Positions 40,388 to 49,551 of a stretch of 64,000 nt of DNA are shown here, one piece after another (position 1 is the first letter of the stretch; each line of letters starts with the position of its first letter). Both the position numbers and the translations under genes were made by a program. This DNA is from G963665005 sp963665005 (GTDB lineage: Bacteria; Bacillota; Clostridia; Christensenellales; SZUA-584). Where the stretch lies: positions 2,914,001 through 2,978,000 of the forward strand of contig CAXXTQ010000001.1 of the NCBI GenBank assembly GCA_963665005.2, read 5' to 3'. The notes under the pieces are model-generated. The model was not told the DNA's origin, did no database searches, and worked only from the letters and a program-made list of their open reading frames with translations.

Positions 40388-41704
40388 TCAGTCTTTTTTA
40401 TTTCTTGCAACTACTCTTATGGGTGTGCCCGAGAAGTCGAATGATTTTCTTAAAAAGTTTTCGAGATACCTCAAATACGAAAAATGCATAAGCTTTCCGT
40501 CGTTCACGAACAAAACTATATACGGAGGCGAAACCGCAACCTGTGTGGCATAAAAAATTTTCAGCCTTCTTCCCTTATCTGCCGGCGGCTCTACCATTGT
40601 TACAGCCTCGGATACGCACTCATTAAGCAGCCCGGTCGTAATGCGCCGGCGGCTGTTTTCTAAAGCGGAAGCGAGTTCGCCGAAAAGCTTATCTATTCTA
40701 AGCCCGGTAAGCGCCGAAATGTACACTGTTTTAGCATAACTCATAAAAGCAAGATCGCTCTCGATATTTTTGTTATATTTATTAATCGTGTGTGTGTCTT
40801 TCTCAACAGCGTCCCATTTATTGACCGCGATGACACACGGCTTTCCTTCGTCGTGCACAAAACCCGCAATTTTTACATCCTGTTCTGTAATTCCTTGTAC
40901 CGCGTCTATCATAACCACAACAGCGTCTGCGCGCCGTATCGCCGCAAATGAGCGTATTACGCTGTACCGCTCGATAGATTTATCGGCTATACGCGCCTTT
41001 TTCCTTATGCCCGCCGTGTCGATAAGCACAAAATCTGTGCCGTTTTGAGTAAAAGGCACGTCTATGGCGTCTCTTGTCGTACCCGCTATATCGGAAACTA
41101 TCGTTCGATTTTCTCCTATTATGCGGTTTACAAGAGAAGATTTGCCTACGTTCGGTTTTCCTACAACCGCTATTTTTACCGCCTGTGTTTGTTCATCCTC
41201 ATCCTTTTTTGGAAAATGAGCTATTATCTCGTCAAGCAGGTCGCCAAGCCCTAATGCCTGAGCCGCCGATATTGCGAAAAGGCTGTCTGTGCCAAGCGCG
41301 TAAAAATCGTACATTGACATCTCGTCTTTTTTTGTATCCGTTTTATTAACGACGGTAATAATCGGCTTTTTAGCCTTGCGCAGTATATCGGCAACTTCAT
41401 AGTCCGCCGGAACCACGCCCTGTTTTGCGTCAACAAAAAAAAGTATAACGTCTGCGATATCAACCGCCAGAGCGGCTTGCAGCTTCATCTGTTTGCGTAT
41501 TTCGTCGTTGCTCCCGGGGTCAATTCCGCCCGTATCAATAAGCGTAAACTCGTGCGTCAGCCATTCTGCGTCCGCATAAATCCTGTCTCTTGTCACACCG
41601 GGCGTATCTTCTACTATAGATATTCTTTTTCCCGCTATTCTATTAAAAAATGTGGACTTTCCGACGTTAGGCCTGCCGACGATTGCCACAAATGGTTTTG
41701 CCAT
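40388..41704 (-). CDS. der: ribosome biogenesis GTPase Der
   Basis: A double GTPase required for 50S assembly. It has 438 residues. The first G domain has GRPNVGKST and DTGGI, with NKTD. The second has GKPNVGKSS, DTAGI and NKWD. The C-terminal KH-like domain includes LKIFYATQVAVSPPYIVLFVND. It lies 11 bases after the PDZ/radical-SAM gene, an arrangement common in Clostridia. Confidence 0.97.
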   Translation of the reverse strand: MAKPFVAIVGRPNVGKSTFFNRIAGKRISIVEDTPGVTRDRIYADAEWLTHEFTLIDTGGIDPGSNDEIRKQMKLQAALAVDIADVILFFVDAKQGVVPADYEVADILRKAKKPIITVVNKTDTKKDEMSMYDFYALGTDSLFAISAAQALGLGDLLDEIIAHFPKKDEDEQTQAVKIAVVGKPNVGKSSLVNRIIGENRTIVSDIAGTTRDAIDVPFTQNGTDFVLIDTAGIRKKARIADKSIERYSVIRSFAAIRRADAVVVMIDAVQGITEQDVKIAGFVHDEGKPCVIAVNKWDAVEKDTHTINKYNKNIESDLAFMSYAKTVYISALTGLRIDKLFGELASALENSRRRITTGLLNECVSEAVTMVEPPADKGRRLKIFYATQVAVSPPYIVLFVNDGKLMHFSYLRYLENFLRKSFDFSGTPIRVVARNKKD

Positions 41705-41715
41705 ATTTACCTCTG

Positions 41716-42999
41716 TTATATTTTTGATATAAGCTTAGCAAAATGATATCCGTCGCTTACCGGATAAACAGGTATGCCAAGCTCTTTCTTAAGCTGCCCG
41801 AGCGTCATATCGTCAAGAAATATTTTATCGTCCCGCAAAGATCCGCCCGATATTAAAAGCGCCCGTCCTAAATCTTTTCCTTTAAGCGCTTTTGCATAAT
41901 CTTTTCCGCCAAGCAGCCCCGAAACGGTAACGCCGCCGCCGAAAGTATGGTTTTTTACCATATAAACATCTATCTTAGCTCCGCACTTTTTTTCCGCCAG
42001 AGCGCTAAGCTCTATAAAGAAAGGATATGCGTCCTGCCCTGTTGCTATGCTGATATGCTTTTTGTTGTATTCGCATTTTTCTAGTACGCGCTTTGCCTCA
42101 TCTGAAAATTTTGCCATAAGCCCGACGCCGTTTTCTATCTGGTCAAAAGATTCATACTCCTTGGCCAAAGGAAGGCTCAGCCCCGCTTTTATATAATATT
42201 CATCCGCCGCGAACACAAATCGCGTACCAATACTATTAAAACATTCTTTCTGCCATTTTTCAACCTCTTTGACAGTATGGCGCGCCATGCTTTTATCTAC
42301 AGGTGTTATTTGCTCTAAACCGCTGCGAAATGCTGTCAGTCCGACGGGTACGACGGCAAGAGACGTAGCGGCAGGATACAAATTTCGCAGGAATTTATAC
42401 GTCTGTTCCAGTTTCTCTTTGTCGTTATAACCCGGGCAAACCACAACCTGCGCATGAAAACTTATGCCTTTTGCCGCAAGCTTTTTTAGAACACGGCGCA
42501 CAGAAATGGCATTTTTATTTCTAAGCATATCTTTTCTTAACTTTTCATCTACCGTGTGCACAGATATATACAAAGGAGACACGCCTCTTTTTAATATACG
42601 GCGAAATTCATTTTTACTTATTGACGCCAGCGTAATATAGTTGCCCATAATAAAAGAATAACGCCAGTCTTCGTCTTTAAAATATAGGCTTTTGCGCATT
42701 CCTTTGGGCAGCTGGTCTACAAAACAAAAAATACATTTGTTTGAGCACACGCGCTTTTTGCCGAGCAGCGGCTTTGTGAATTCGAGCCCCAGATCTTCCT
42801 GTTCGCCCTTGTATATCTTTACCGTTCTTGACCCGTTTTTGCCCGAAAGCTTTATTTTAAGTTTTTTCTCGGCGCAAAAATAAATATAATCGATATAGTC
42901 GATTAATTCTTCGCCGTTTACAGAAATTATAACGTCGCCTTTTTGTATTCCGTACCGTTCGCAGACGCTTCCCTGCTCTACGCTTTTTACCTCAAACAA
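41716..42999 (-). CDS. PDZ-radical SAM protein of the DUF512 family
   Basis: A 427-residue protein with an N-terminal PDZ-like domain (about 1-60, GIQKGDVIISVNGEELIDYIDY), then a radical-SAM-like core with CSNKCIFCFVDQLPKGMRKSLYFKDEDWR, and a C-terminal DUF512 domain (YPFFIELSALAEKKCGAKIDVYMVKNHTFGGGVTVSGLLGG). Its reaction is unknown. It starts with TTG after AAAGGA. Co-transcription with der is likely and common, which hints at a link to ribosome or translation functions, but this is not shown. Confidence 0.93.
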   Translation of the reverse strand: MFEVKSVEQGSVCERYGIQKGDVIISVNGEELIDYIDYIYFCAEKKLKIKLSGKNGSRTVKIYKGEQEDLGLEFTKPLLGKKRVCSNKCIFCFVDQLPKGMRKSLYFKDEDWRYSFIMGNYITLASISKNEFRRILKRGVSPLYISVHTVDEKLRKDMLRNKNAISVRRVLKKLAAKGISFHAQVVVCPGYNDKEKLEQTYKFLRNLYPAATSLAVVPVGLTAFRSGLEQITPVDKSMARHTVKEVEKWQKECFNSIGTRFVFAADEYYIKAGLSLPLAKEYESFDQIENGVGLMAKFSDEAKRVLEKCEYNKKHISIATGQDAYPFFIELSALAEKKCGAKIDVYMVKNHTFGGGVTVSGLLGGKDYAKALKGKDLGRALLISGGSLRDDKIFLDDMTLGQLKKELGIPVYPVSDGYHFAKLISKI

Positions 43000-43079
43000 A
43001 CAAATAATCCTTTACAATGTTTGGGCTATTATATATCATTTTTTATTCCAAAGCTACCCTTTGTTTTCCAAAGTTTATA

Positions 43080-43682
43080 TTAAGTTAACATGTCTTTTTT
43101 ATATCGATTGCTGTTCGCTGCGTGCCTGCCCTTTGGTTTGCCTGCAAAGTACGCCAGAAAAAGGCATAAAACTATACCGACCGATGTCGTTTCCGCGCTG
43201 ATGAAAAAAACGTTTGTATAATAAGAACTCAAAATAAGCTGCATTATGCTGCCGAATAAACTATACACGCCGAGAAAAACGGGTATATAAACGGGCGCGT
43301 GTTCTTTATAGCAAAAAACCGCCGTAAACGAAATGGTAATACAGATAATATAATTAAGATACTCAAGATCATATAAATTCAATAAAAAAGACATTGCTGC
43401 TGAAACGAGCGCGATACCTGCGCATATGGCAAAAAATTTATAATCGTATTTCTTTTTTAACGCCAGATAGACGGCGGGTGCTAAAAACAAAAACGCGCCA
43501 GATATATTAACCGATATGTTTTGCGCAATATTCACAATTGGTAAAAACGACAGTATTGCCGCGCACAAAAAATATAACACAAAGCTTTTGCCGCTTATGT
43601 TTGCTGCCGTAACTATTTTTTTAAGACTGCCCGTAATATACAGCACAGGCAGCCCGAGTATTACTATAAAAGAAATGTTCAT
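43080..43682 (-). CDS. polytopic membrane protein of unknown function
   Basis: A 200-residue protein with about six or seven membrane helices (from ISFIVILGLPVLYI to VGIVLCLFLAYFAGK) and a basic C-terminus. I start at the ATG at 43682 with AAGGTG upstream; a longer frame begins inside the glyA terminator and is unlikely. No family recognised and no charged residues in the helices stand out. A promoter (TTGCGC, 17 bases, TATATC at 43744-43716, minus strand) precedes it. Confidence 0.65.
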   Translation of the reverse strand: MNISFIVILGLPVLYITGSLKKIVTAANISGKSFVLYFLCAAILSFLPIVNIAQNISVNISGAFLFLAPAVYLALKKKYDYKFFAICAGIALVSAAMSFLLNLYDLEYLNYIICITISFTAVFCYKEHAPVYIPVFLGVYSLFGSIMQLILSSYYTNVFFISAETTSVGIVLCLFLAYFAGKPKGRHAANSNRYKKDMLT

Positions 43683-43715
43683 ATAACGCACCTTTATAAA
43701 AAATTTTTGCTTATA

Positions 43716-43744
43716 GATATATCTTTCCCAAAAGAAAGGCGCAA
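43716..43744 (-). promoter_or_regulatory. possible promoter of the membrane protein at 43080
   Basis: On the minus strand TTGCGC (43744-43739), 17 bases, TATATC (43721-43716), between the glyA terminator and the chosen start codon. Confidence 0.4.
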
Positions 43745-43764
43745 ATATTCTTAAAAAAGCGCAC

Positions 43765-43793
43765 AAAAAAAGGCCCTTTGAAAGAGCCTTTAA
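43765..43793 (-). terminator. terminator of glyA
   Basis: AAAGGC pairs with GCCTTT, with an inner CTTTC/GAAAG, followed on the minus strand by TTTTTTT. It separates glyA from the downstream membrane protein gene. Confidence 0.8.
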
Positions 43794-43805
43794 TATCTGC
43801 ATTTT

Positions 43806-45047
43806 TTATTTTTTATACAGCGGCCGATTTTCGCATATCGCCAATACTTTTTGGCGAACGGCAGGTACGGCGTCTTCTCCGTTGTTGATTATGTCTGCTA
43901 TCATATCGCCGACTTGTTCCATATCAGCTTCATCCATACCTCTTGTTGTTACTGCCGGAGTACCTATTCGCACACCGCTTGTAATAAACGGGCTTCTTGT
44001 ATCAAACGGTATTGCGTTTTTATTGACGGTGATATTCGCTCTTTCAAGCATAGCTTCGAGCTCTTTTCCCGTTATACCTTTTGAAGTTAAATCTACCAGT
44101 ATAAGATGGTTGTCCGTCCCGCCCGAAACAAGGCGTATGTCGTTTTTGTTAAGGCTCTTGGCTAAAGCTTTTGCGTTTTTTAAAATCTGTTTCTGATATT
44201 TTATAAATTCATCAGAAAAAGCTTCTTTAAAGCACACGGCTTTAGCAGCTATTACGTGCATCAACGGCCCGCCCTGTGTTCCGGGGAAAATACCTTTATT
44301 TATAGCCTTACCATATTTCTCTTTACAAAGTATCATACCGCCTCTTGGCCCTCGAAGAGTTTTGTGCGTGGTTGTAGTTACAAAATCTGCCCAAGGCACC
44401 GGGCTTTCATGAACACCCGCAGCAACAAGGCCGGCTATGTGCGCCATATCCACCATAAGCAGCGCGCCGACTTCTTTAGCGATATCAGCAAACATTTTAA
44501 AATCAATTTTTCTCGGGTATGCGCTTGCGCCCGCAACTATCATCTTTGGTTTGTGTTCTATTGCGAGTTCTCTCAGCATATCGTAATCTATCTGTTCAGT
44601 ATCTTTGTTAACGCCGTAAGGTACAAAATTAAAATACTTTCCAGAAATGTTTACAGGGCTGCCGTGAGACAGATGCCCGCCGTGCGCCAGGCTCATGCCA
44701 AGTATTGTGTCTCCCGGTTCAAGCATCGCGAAATATACCGCTGTGTTTGCCTGCGCCCCCGAATGCGGCTGGACATTAGCAAACTCGGCACCAAAAAGCT
44801 TTTTTGCGCGCTCTATAGCAAGCGACTCTGTAACATCGACAAACTCGCATCCGCCGTAATAACGATTGCCCGGATACCCTTCTGCATATTTATTTGTAAG
44901 ATGCGACCCCATTGCGTTCATTACTGCTTCCGACACAAAATTTTCAGAAGCAATAAGCTCGATATTCTGCTGCTGACGGGAAAGCTCATCCATCATAGAC
45001 TCATAAACCTGCTCGTCTGCCTCTTTTACCTTGGAAAAATCCAACAT
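43806..45047 (-). CDS. glyA: serine hydroxymethyltransferase
   Basis: A PLP enzyme that converts serine and tetrahydrofolate to glycine and methylene-THF, the main source of one-carbon units. It has 413 residues. The PLP lysine is in VTTTTHKTLRGPRGG; other family blocks are IELIASENFVS, YPGNRYYGG and PHSGAQAN. ATG with AGGAGA. It follows rnc by 20 bases and has its own terminator. Confidence 0.98.
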   Translation of the reverse strand: MLDFSKVKEADEQVYESMMDELSRQQQNIELIASENFVSEAVMNAMGSHLTNKYAEGYPGNRYYGGCEFVDVTESLAIERAKKLFGAEFANVQPHSGAQANTAVYFAMLEPGDTILGMSLAHGGHLSHGSPVNISGKYFNFVPYGVNKDTEQIDYDMLRELAIEHKPKMIVAGASAYPRKIDFKMFADIAKEVGALLMVDMAHIAGLVAAGVHESPVPWADFVTTTTHKTLRGPRGGMILCKEKYGKAINKGIFPGTQGGPLMHVIAAKAVCFKEAFSDEFIKYQKQILKNAKALAKSLNKNDIRLVSGGTDNHLILVDLTSKGITGKELEAMLERANITVNKNAIPFDTRSPFITSGVRIGTPAVTTRGMDEADMEQVGDMIADIINNGEDAVPAVRQKVLAICENRPLYKK

Positions 45048-45067
45048 TTAAAATCTCCTCTTCTATT

Positions 45068-45742
45068 CTATAAATTTAAAAACGCCGCTTTCGCCGCCTT
45101 TTGTTCAGCATTCTTTTTAGACCTGCCTTTCCCTTTTGCAAGTTCCTCGTCCCCGACATATAACTTGACATGAAAAATTTTATCGTGCGGCGGGCCTTCT
45201 TCCTTATATACTTTATATTGTATATTGTTTATACCCTGCTTATGGTAATATTCTTGAAGCCTCGTTTTAAAATCTTTGAATCCTCCGCCCGAAAGTACAG
45301 TATCTATGCTGTCTTCCAAAAGCATATTGACGATTCGTTTCGCTTCGGATAATCCGCCGTCAATATAAACCGCGCCTATAAGCGCCTCTACCGTATCGGC
45401 AAGAATAGACGGTTTATCCGCCCCGCCCGAATTACGCTCGCCTCTGCCAAGAATAATGTACTGGCTTAGCCCCAGCTCTTTTGCTACCTCTACGAGAGAG
45501 CTTTCGTTAACAAGCGCAGCCCTGCTTTTTGTAAGCTCGCCTTCAGAATATTCGGGCTTTAACGAAAACATATGCTCGCTTATAATAAGCTCGAGTACAG
45601 CGTCGCCTAAAAACTCAAGACGCTCGTAACTTTCGCCCACATCTGCCGATGCATGAATAAAAGCCCGAATAAGCAGCTTTTCATCGGTAAAAGTATACCC
45701 TATGCTTTTTTGCAGCTTAGAAAAATCCTTCTTCTTTGTCAT
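45068..45742 (-). CDS. rnc: ribonuclease III
   Basis: A double-strand-specific RNase for rRNA processing. It has 224 residues. The signature is ERLEFLGDAVLEL, with the later catalytic block ADTVEALIGAVYID. The C-terminal dsRNA-binding domain has FKTRLQEYYHKQG and GKGRSKKNAEQKAAKAAF. It follows acpP in the plsX-acpP-rnc order seen in many Firmicutes. Confidence 0.97.
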   Translation of the reverse strand: MTKKKDFSKLQKSIGYTFTDEKLLIRAFIHASADVGESYERLEFLGDAVLELIISEHMFSLKPEYSEGELTKSRAALVNESSLVEVAKELGLSQYIILGRGERNSGGADKPSILADTVEALIGAVYIDGGLSEAKRIVNMLLEDSIDTVLSGGGFKDFKTRLQEYYHKQGINNIQYKVYKEEGPPHDKIFHVKLYVGDEELAKGKGRSKKNAEQKAAKAAFLNL

Positions 45743-45801
45743 AAATCAATCAAAAATAAAGCGATTGCACGTGTTGTCGTTGTCGGGAAACGCGCCTTTT
45801 T

Positions 45802-46038
45802 TTAAAAGCCCCCTACGTTTTTTTCTATGTAGGTGACAACGTCTTTGACTGTAGTCACTTTTGGCAATTCTTCGTCCGGAATATCAAGATCGAACTCTTG
45901 CTCGAGGTCCATAATCAACTCAACAATAGCGAGAGAGTCGGCTTTTAGATCTTCAACAAGATCGGACTCCATAGTGATGCTCTCTTCATCGATCTCCAGC
46001 TGATCGGACAAAATCTTTCTAATCTTTTCAAATACCAT
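45802..46038 (-). CDS. acpP: acyl carrier protein
   Basis: A 78-residue acidic carrier for fatty-acid synthesis. The 4'-phosphopantetheine attachment Ser is in DLKADSLAIVE. ATG preceded by GGAGG. It lies 25 bases after plsX. CoA for its prosthetic group would come from the pathway begun by coaX in this window. Confidence 0.97.
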   Translation of the reverse strand: MVFEKIRKILSDQLEIDEESITMESDLVEDLKADSLAIVELIMDLEQEFDLDIPDEELPKVTTVKDVVTYIEKNVGGF

Positions 46039-46063
46039 TCTAAAGGGCCTCCTGTAAAATTTT

Positions 46064-47068
46064 TTAGTCTTCCAGTGTTGTTTTTGAAATTTCCTGCTTT
46101 ATTACATTAACGACATCGCCTTTTATAAAACTTGCAGCCTGCCGCAGTGTACTTCTTATCGCTTTAGCGTTCGAGCTACCGTGCGCTTTTATTACCCCGC
46201 CGTTTACGCCGAGCATAAGCGCTCCGCCGTATTCGGTATAATCCATGCTTTTCTTAAAGTTTCTAAACGCCGGCATCGCGAGAGCCGCGCCTATTTTAGT
46301 CCTCAATGAGCTTTTTAGTTCTTTGCCCAGCATATCAAAAAACGCACCGCCAAGCCCTTCTAAAAACTTCAGTATTATGTTGCCTGTAAAACCGTCGCAT
46401 ACAAGCACATCGTAATCGCCCGATACTAAATCTCTTCCCTCGGCATTTCCCGAAAAATTCAGCGGCATCTGCTCTAGCAGTTTATACGCCGCTTTAGTCA
46501 GCTCAGTGCCCTTCTCTTGCTCCGAACCGTTGTTTACCAGCCCTACTCTTGGAGATTCAACGCCCTCTACCTTTTGCATATATATGCTTCCCATAAGCGC
46601 GAACTGTGCAAGAAACGAAGGACGGCATACTGTGTTTGCTCCGCAGTCTATTATAAGCGCCTTGTTCTTTTTAGTAGGCACAAGCGGCGCTAACGCGGGC
46701 CTTTTAACGCCCGGCAGCCGCTTTACAATAAGCGTAGACCCTGCAACAGTCGCGCCCGTGCTTCCGGCGGTGATAAGAACGCTTGCCTGCCCGTCGCGCA
46801 AAAGGTTCATTCCGACTACCAAAGAAGAATTTTTCTTTTTTCGAATCGCCGCAACAGCCGGTTCTGCCATATCTATAACTTCTGTAGCATTTACAATATT
46901 TATTCGTTGTTTATCATAATCGTATTTTTCAAGTTCTTTTGAAATTACATCCTGCTTGCCTGTAAGTGCTATATGAAGAGAAGGTATATCTTTTTGCGCC
47001 AGTATACACCCTTCTATTATCGCGCCCGGAGCGTTGTCTCCGCCCATAGCATCAACGATTACTTTCAA
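46064..47068 (-). CDS. plsX: phosphate acyltransferase PlsX
   Basis: A peripheral enzyme that converts acyl-ACP to acyl-phosphate, the substrate of PlsY. It has 334 residues. Family blocks are VDAMGGDNAPGAIIEGC at the N-terminus, RKKKNSSLVVGMNLLRDG, ITAGSTGATVAGS, DCGANTVCRP, and VCDGFTGNIILK. I start at the TTG at 47068 with GCGAGGTAG upstream; a 21-codon upstream extension in the frame is very hydrophobic and not part of PlsX. fapR, often upstream in Bacillus, is absent. Confidence 0.96.
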   Translation of the reverse strand: MKVIVDAMGGDNAPGAIIEGCILAQKDIPSLHIALTGKQDVISKELEKYDYDKQRINIVNATEVIDMAEPAVAAIRKKKNSSLVVGMNLLRDGQASVLITAGSTGATVAGSTLIVKRLPGVKRPALAPLVPTKKNKALIIDCGANTVCRPSFLAQFALMGSIYMQKVEGVESPRVGLVNNGSEQEKGTELTKAAYKLLEQMPLNFSGNAEGRDLVSGDYDVLVCDGFTGNIILKFLEGLGGAFFDMLGKELKSSLRTKIGAALAMPAFRNFKKSMDYTEYGGALMLGVNGGVIKAHGSSNAKAIRSTLRQAASFIKGDVVNVIKQEISKTTLED

Positions 47069-47151
47069 AATATCTACCTCGCGTTTAATATATATGGGTA
47101 GTATATAAAAAATATAAAACGTTTGCAACATATATTATGTAGAAATTCCAT

Positions 47152-47175
47152 AAAAAAAGCGCTTTGCCGGCGCTC
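47152..47175 (-). terminator. terminator of yceD-rpmF
   Basis: AGCGC pairs with GCGCT around CGGCAAA, followed on the minus strand by a T-run. It separates rpmF from plsX. Confidence 0.8.
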
Positions 47176-47257
47176 TTTGTGTAATGCTTTTTTTCTTAGA
47201 CAAAACGGATGCCCGAAAAAGACATCCGCAAATTACATCGTTAATACTCTTTACAGA

Positions 47258-47455
47258 TTATTCGGCTTTGGCGGGTTTTTCGGTAACCATAACCTGCCTG
47301 CCGTTATAATAACCGCATGTCGGGCACGCTCTGTGCGAAAGCTTCATCGCGTGGCACTGGGGGCATTCAGCTATACCCGGAGCAGAAAGCTTCCAGTTTG
47401 CCGACTTCCTCTTGTTTCTGCGTTGTTTTGATGATCTTCTCTTTGGTACTGCCAT
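47258..47455 (-). CDS. rpmF: 50S ribosomal protein L32
   Basis: A 65-residue zinc-ribbon ribosomal protein. The N-terminus AVPKRRSSKQRRNKRKS is diagnostic. Cys pairs in CPQC and CPTC form the zinc site, so this is the zinc-containing (C+) form. ATG with GAGGTG, four bases after yceD. Confidence 0.98.
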   Translation of the reverse strand: MAVPKRRSSKQRRNKRKSANWKLSAPGIAECPQCHAMKLSHRACPTCGYYNGRQVMVTEKPAKAE

Positions 47456-47459
47456 CTAT

Positions 47460-47960
47460 CTACACCTCCTCGTTATCGTACAATTTCGACAGCTTATAGA
47501 ACGGATTGGATTCGTCTGCCTCGTTTTTGCAACCGCATTCGCCTTCGTTTAGATTTTTACCGCACGAACTGCAAAGCCCTTTGCAATCTTCGTCGCACAA
47601 AACCTTGACGGGCAGATTAATAATCACATTGTCCTCTAGCATACGGACAAGGTCTATGATTTCTCCCTCGTACGTATATATACCGTCCTCTTGCTTCTTT
47701 TTATAATATTCGGTAAATTCAAAATTCACCGGGAATAAAACCTCTTTAAGACATCTGGCACATACTGTTTTTGCCTTGCCGCTAAAGCTGCCCGAAACGG
47801 CTATGCCCTCTCCGTCGAACTGGTAATTGGCCTTTACGTTTATTCCTTCGGGGAAAACATAATCCTCGCCCAGAAAGTCTATAGCGGGCAATTCGCCGTT
47901 AAAACTCTTTGTAAAAACGTCGCCTTCGTTTTTTACAGCTTCTTCGATATTTATCTTCAT
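47460..47960 (-). CDS. YceD/DUF177-family protein
   Basis: A 166-residue protein normally encoded before rpmF, as here. The N-terminal part is an alpha/beta domain. Cysteines occur as CARCL, then CDEDC, CSSCG and CGC in the C-terminal part, a likely metal site. The family is linked to 23S rRNA or L32 biogenesis in other organisms (YceD in E. coli, and plant DUF177). ATG with AGGAG. Confidence 0.9.
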   Translation of the reverse strand: MKINIEEAVKNEGDVFTKSFNGELPAIDFLGEDYVFPEGINVKANYQFDGEGIAVSGSFSGKAKTVCARCLKEVLFPVNFEFTEYYKKKQEDGIYTYEGEIIDLVRMLEDNVIINLPVKVLCDEDCKGLCSSCGKNLNEGECGCKNEADESNPFYKLSKLYDNEEV

Positions 47961-48099
47961 GATACTGCTCCTGTTGATTCGTGCACGGTATTTTGCGCAT
48001 TAGTCAACGAGTAAAATTATATTTTAAGCGTGCGAATATGTCAACTAGTTTTTTTATGCGCACTTTTCATCGCTAAACAGCCGATTTAGCCGAAATTTC

Positions 48100-49551
48100 T
48101 TATCTGAACAACTCTATCTTTCTTTCGCACATATCGGCCGTTCTTGCTATATATTCTCTTAAATCTTTTACGTTTGCCGCTCGCTCAATTCTGCCTTCGC
48201 CCTCGTATATACGTTTTGATATACCTCCTGCGCCAAATGCCGCGACATCGCACAGTTCTTCCATGTTGTCTATGTTATAAAGGCACTCTCTGCCGGCAAG
48301 CGCATACCCCGTGTTTTCCATGCTAGCTTTCATATACTTCTGCCTATACATATAATACGCGCGGTATGCGTTTCTATTCAGTAAATCATGCGCAGCGTCC
48401 ATCATAAGCGTTGCCTCGTTATCCGAAGGAAAAGCATCCATATTTGCCGCCGCAAAAGCTGAAGCGCGTTTTACCGCCAGTGTATGCACAGTTATATTCT
48501 CGGGTTCAAGTTTTATGATCTGTTTTATCGTATTACTAAAATCGTCCGCTGTCTCGCCCGGAAGCCCTGCTATTATATCTACGTTTATAACGTCAAAATC
48601 GTTTTTACGCGTTAACTCGTAAGCTTCAAAAAACTGCCGCGCTGTATGCCCTCTGCCGATAAGCGTAAGCGTTTCGTCGACGAGCGTCTGAGCGTTTACG
48701 CTTATTCTTTTTGCACCGCTTGCCTTTATTATCTCGAGCTTTTCCTGCGTTATAGTATCTGGCCGCCCCGCTTCTACGGTAAACTCTGCCACACTGCCCG
48801 CGATGCCTGTTGCGCGGGACAGTATTTTTTCCAGATTATCGCTGCTTATCGCGGTAGGAGTACCGCCGCCTATATATACCGCGCGCACCTTTCTTTCGCG
48901 AAACAGCTCATGTGCTATATCAAGCTCCTGCAGAAGCGATTTTACATACAATTGCTCTGCGTCCTGAAAAACATCGGGCGTATTCGAAGCAAACGAGCAA
49001 TAAGCGCATCTTGTGACGCAGAACGGAATTCCAATGTAAACGTCGATATTGCCGCCCCCGTCGGGCAAGAGCTCTTGCTGTGCACTGACTATACTTTTGG
49101 CAAAATCGTACTTGTTGCGCGACACGTCAAACTCATCTAATAAAAGCGACTTCGTTTTTTCTTCGCCCATTCTTTTTTCGCTGTCGCGTATAAGCTTTGT
49201 CGGCCTTATGCCCGTGAGCGACCCCCAAGGCATTTCGGTCTTAAAATGAGAAATAAGCGCCCTGTAAACGCTTATCTTAACCGCGCGTTTTATCGCGCGT
49301 TTTCGCTTAAGCGCGCCTTTTGCCTGCGTGCTCTTATATGTATAACAGCTGACTTGCTTGCCGTCTTTTATTAATTTTGCGGTGCTCTTTAATATGCCGT
49401 CGTTTTGTTCAAAATAATGAAGTACTCCGTACCCTTCGCACTTTGCGCCGTCACTGTCCGCCTTCTCAATTTTTCTGGTATCAATAAACAGCCGTATCTC
49501 TTCGCATATATCGCCGAAATATTCAGGCGTATCGGTATAAAGATACGTCAT
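48100..49551 (-). CDS. hemZ: HemZ-type radical SAM coproporphyrinogen oxidase-like protein
   Basis: A 483-residue radical-SAM enzyme of the HemN/HemZ family. The cluster motif is GIPFCVTRCAYCSF, followed by VYIGGGTPTAI and EFTVEAGRPDTI. The N-terminal 160 residues (before the radical-SAM core) are the HemZ-specific extension. HemZ is named for anaerobic coproporphyrinogen III oxidation, but its true role is not settled and many HemN relatives do other chemistry. It overlaps the MBL hydrolase gene by four bases (ATGA). No other heme gene is in the window. Confidence 0.88.
   Translation of the reverse strand: MTYLYTDTPEYFGDICEEIRLFIDTRKIEKADSDGAKCEGYGVLHYFEQNDGILKSTAKLIKDGKQVSCYTYKSTQAKGALKRKRAIKRAVKISVYRALISHFKTEMPWGSLTGIRPTKLIRDSEKRMGEEKTKSLLLDEFDVSRNKYDFAKSIVSAQQELLPDGGGNIDVYIGIPFCVTRCAYCSFASNTPDVFQDAEQLYVKSLLQELDIAHELFRERKVRAVYIGGGTPTAISSDNLEKILSRATGIAGSVAEFTVEAGRPDTITQEKLEIIKASGAKRISVNAQTLVDETLTLIGRGHTARQFFEAYELTRKNDFDVINVDIIAGLPGETADDFSNTIKQIIKLEPENITVHTLAVKRASAFAAANMDAFPSDNEATLMMDAAHDLLNRNAYRAYYMYRQKYMKASMENTGYALAGRECLYNIDNMEELCDVAAFGAGGISKRIYEGEGRIERAANVKDLREYIARTADMCERKIELFR

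Noticed and set aside
43683..43802. N-terminal extension of the membrane protein at 43080
   Set aside because: It would start within the glyA terminator hairpin, and an ATG at 43682 with a binding site gives a cleaner membrane protein.
47069..47131. 21-codon upstream extension of plsX
   Set aside because: Hydrophobic, not seen in PlsX, and the TTG at 47068 has a ribosome binding site.
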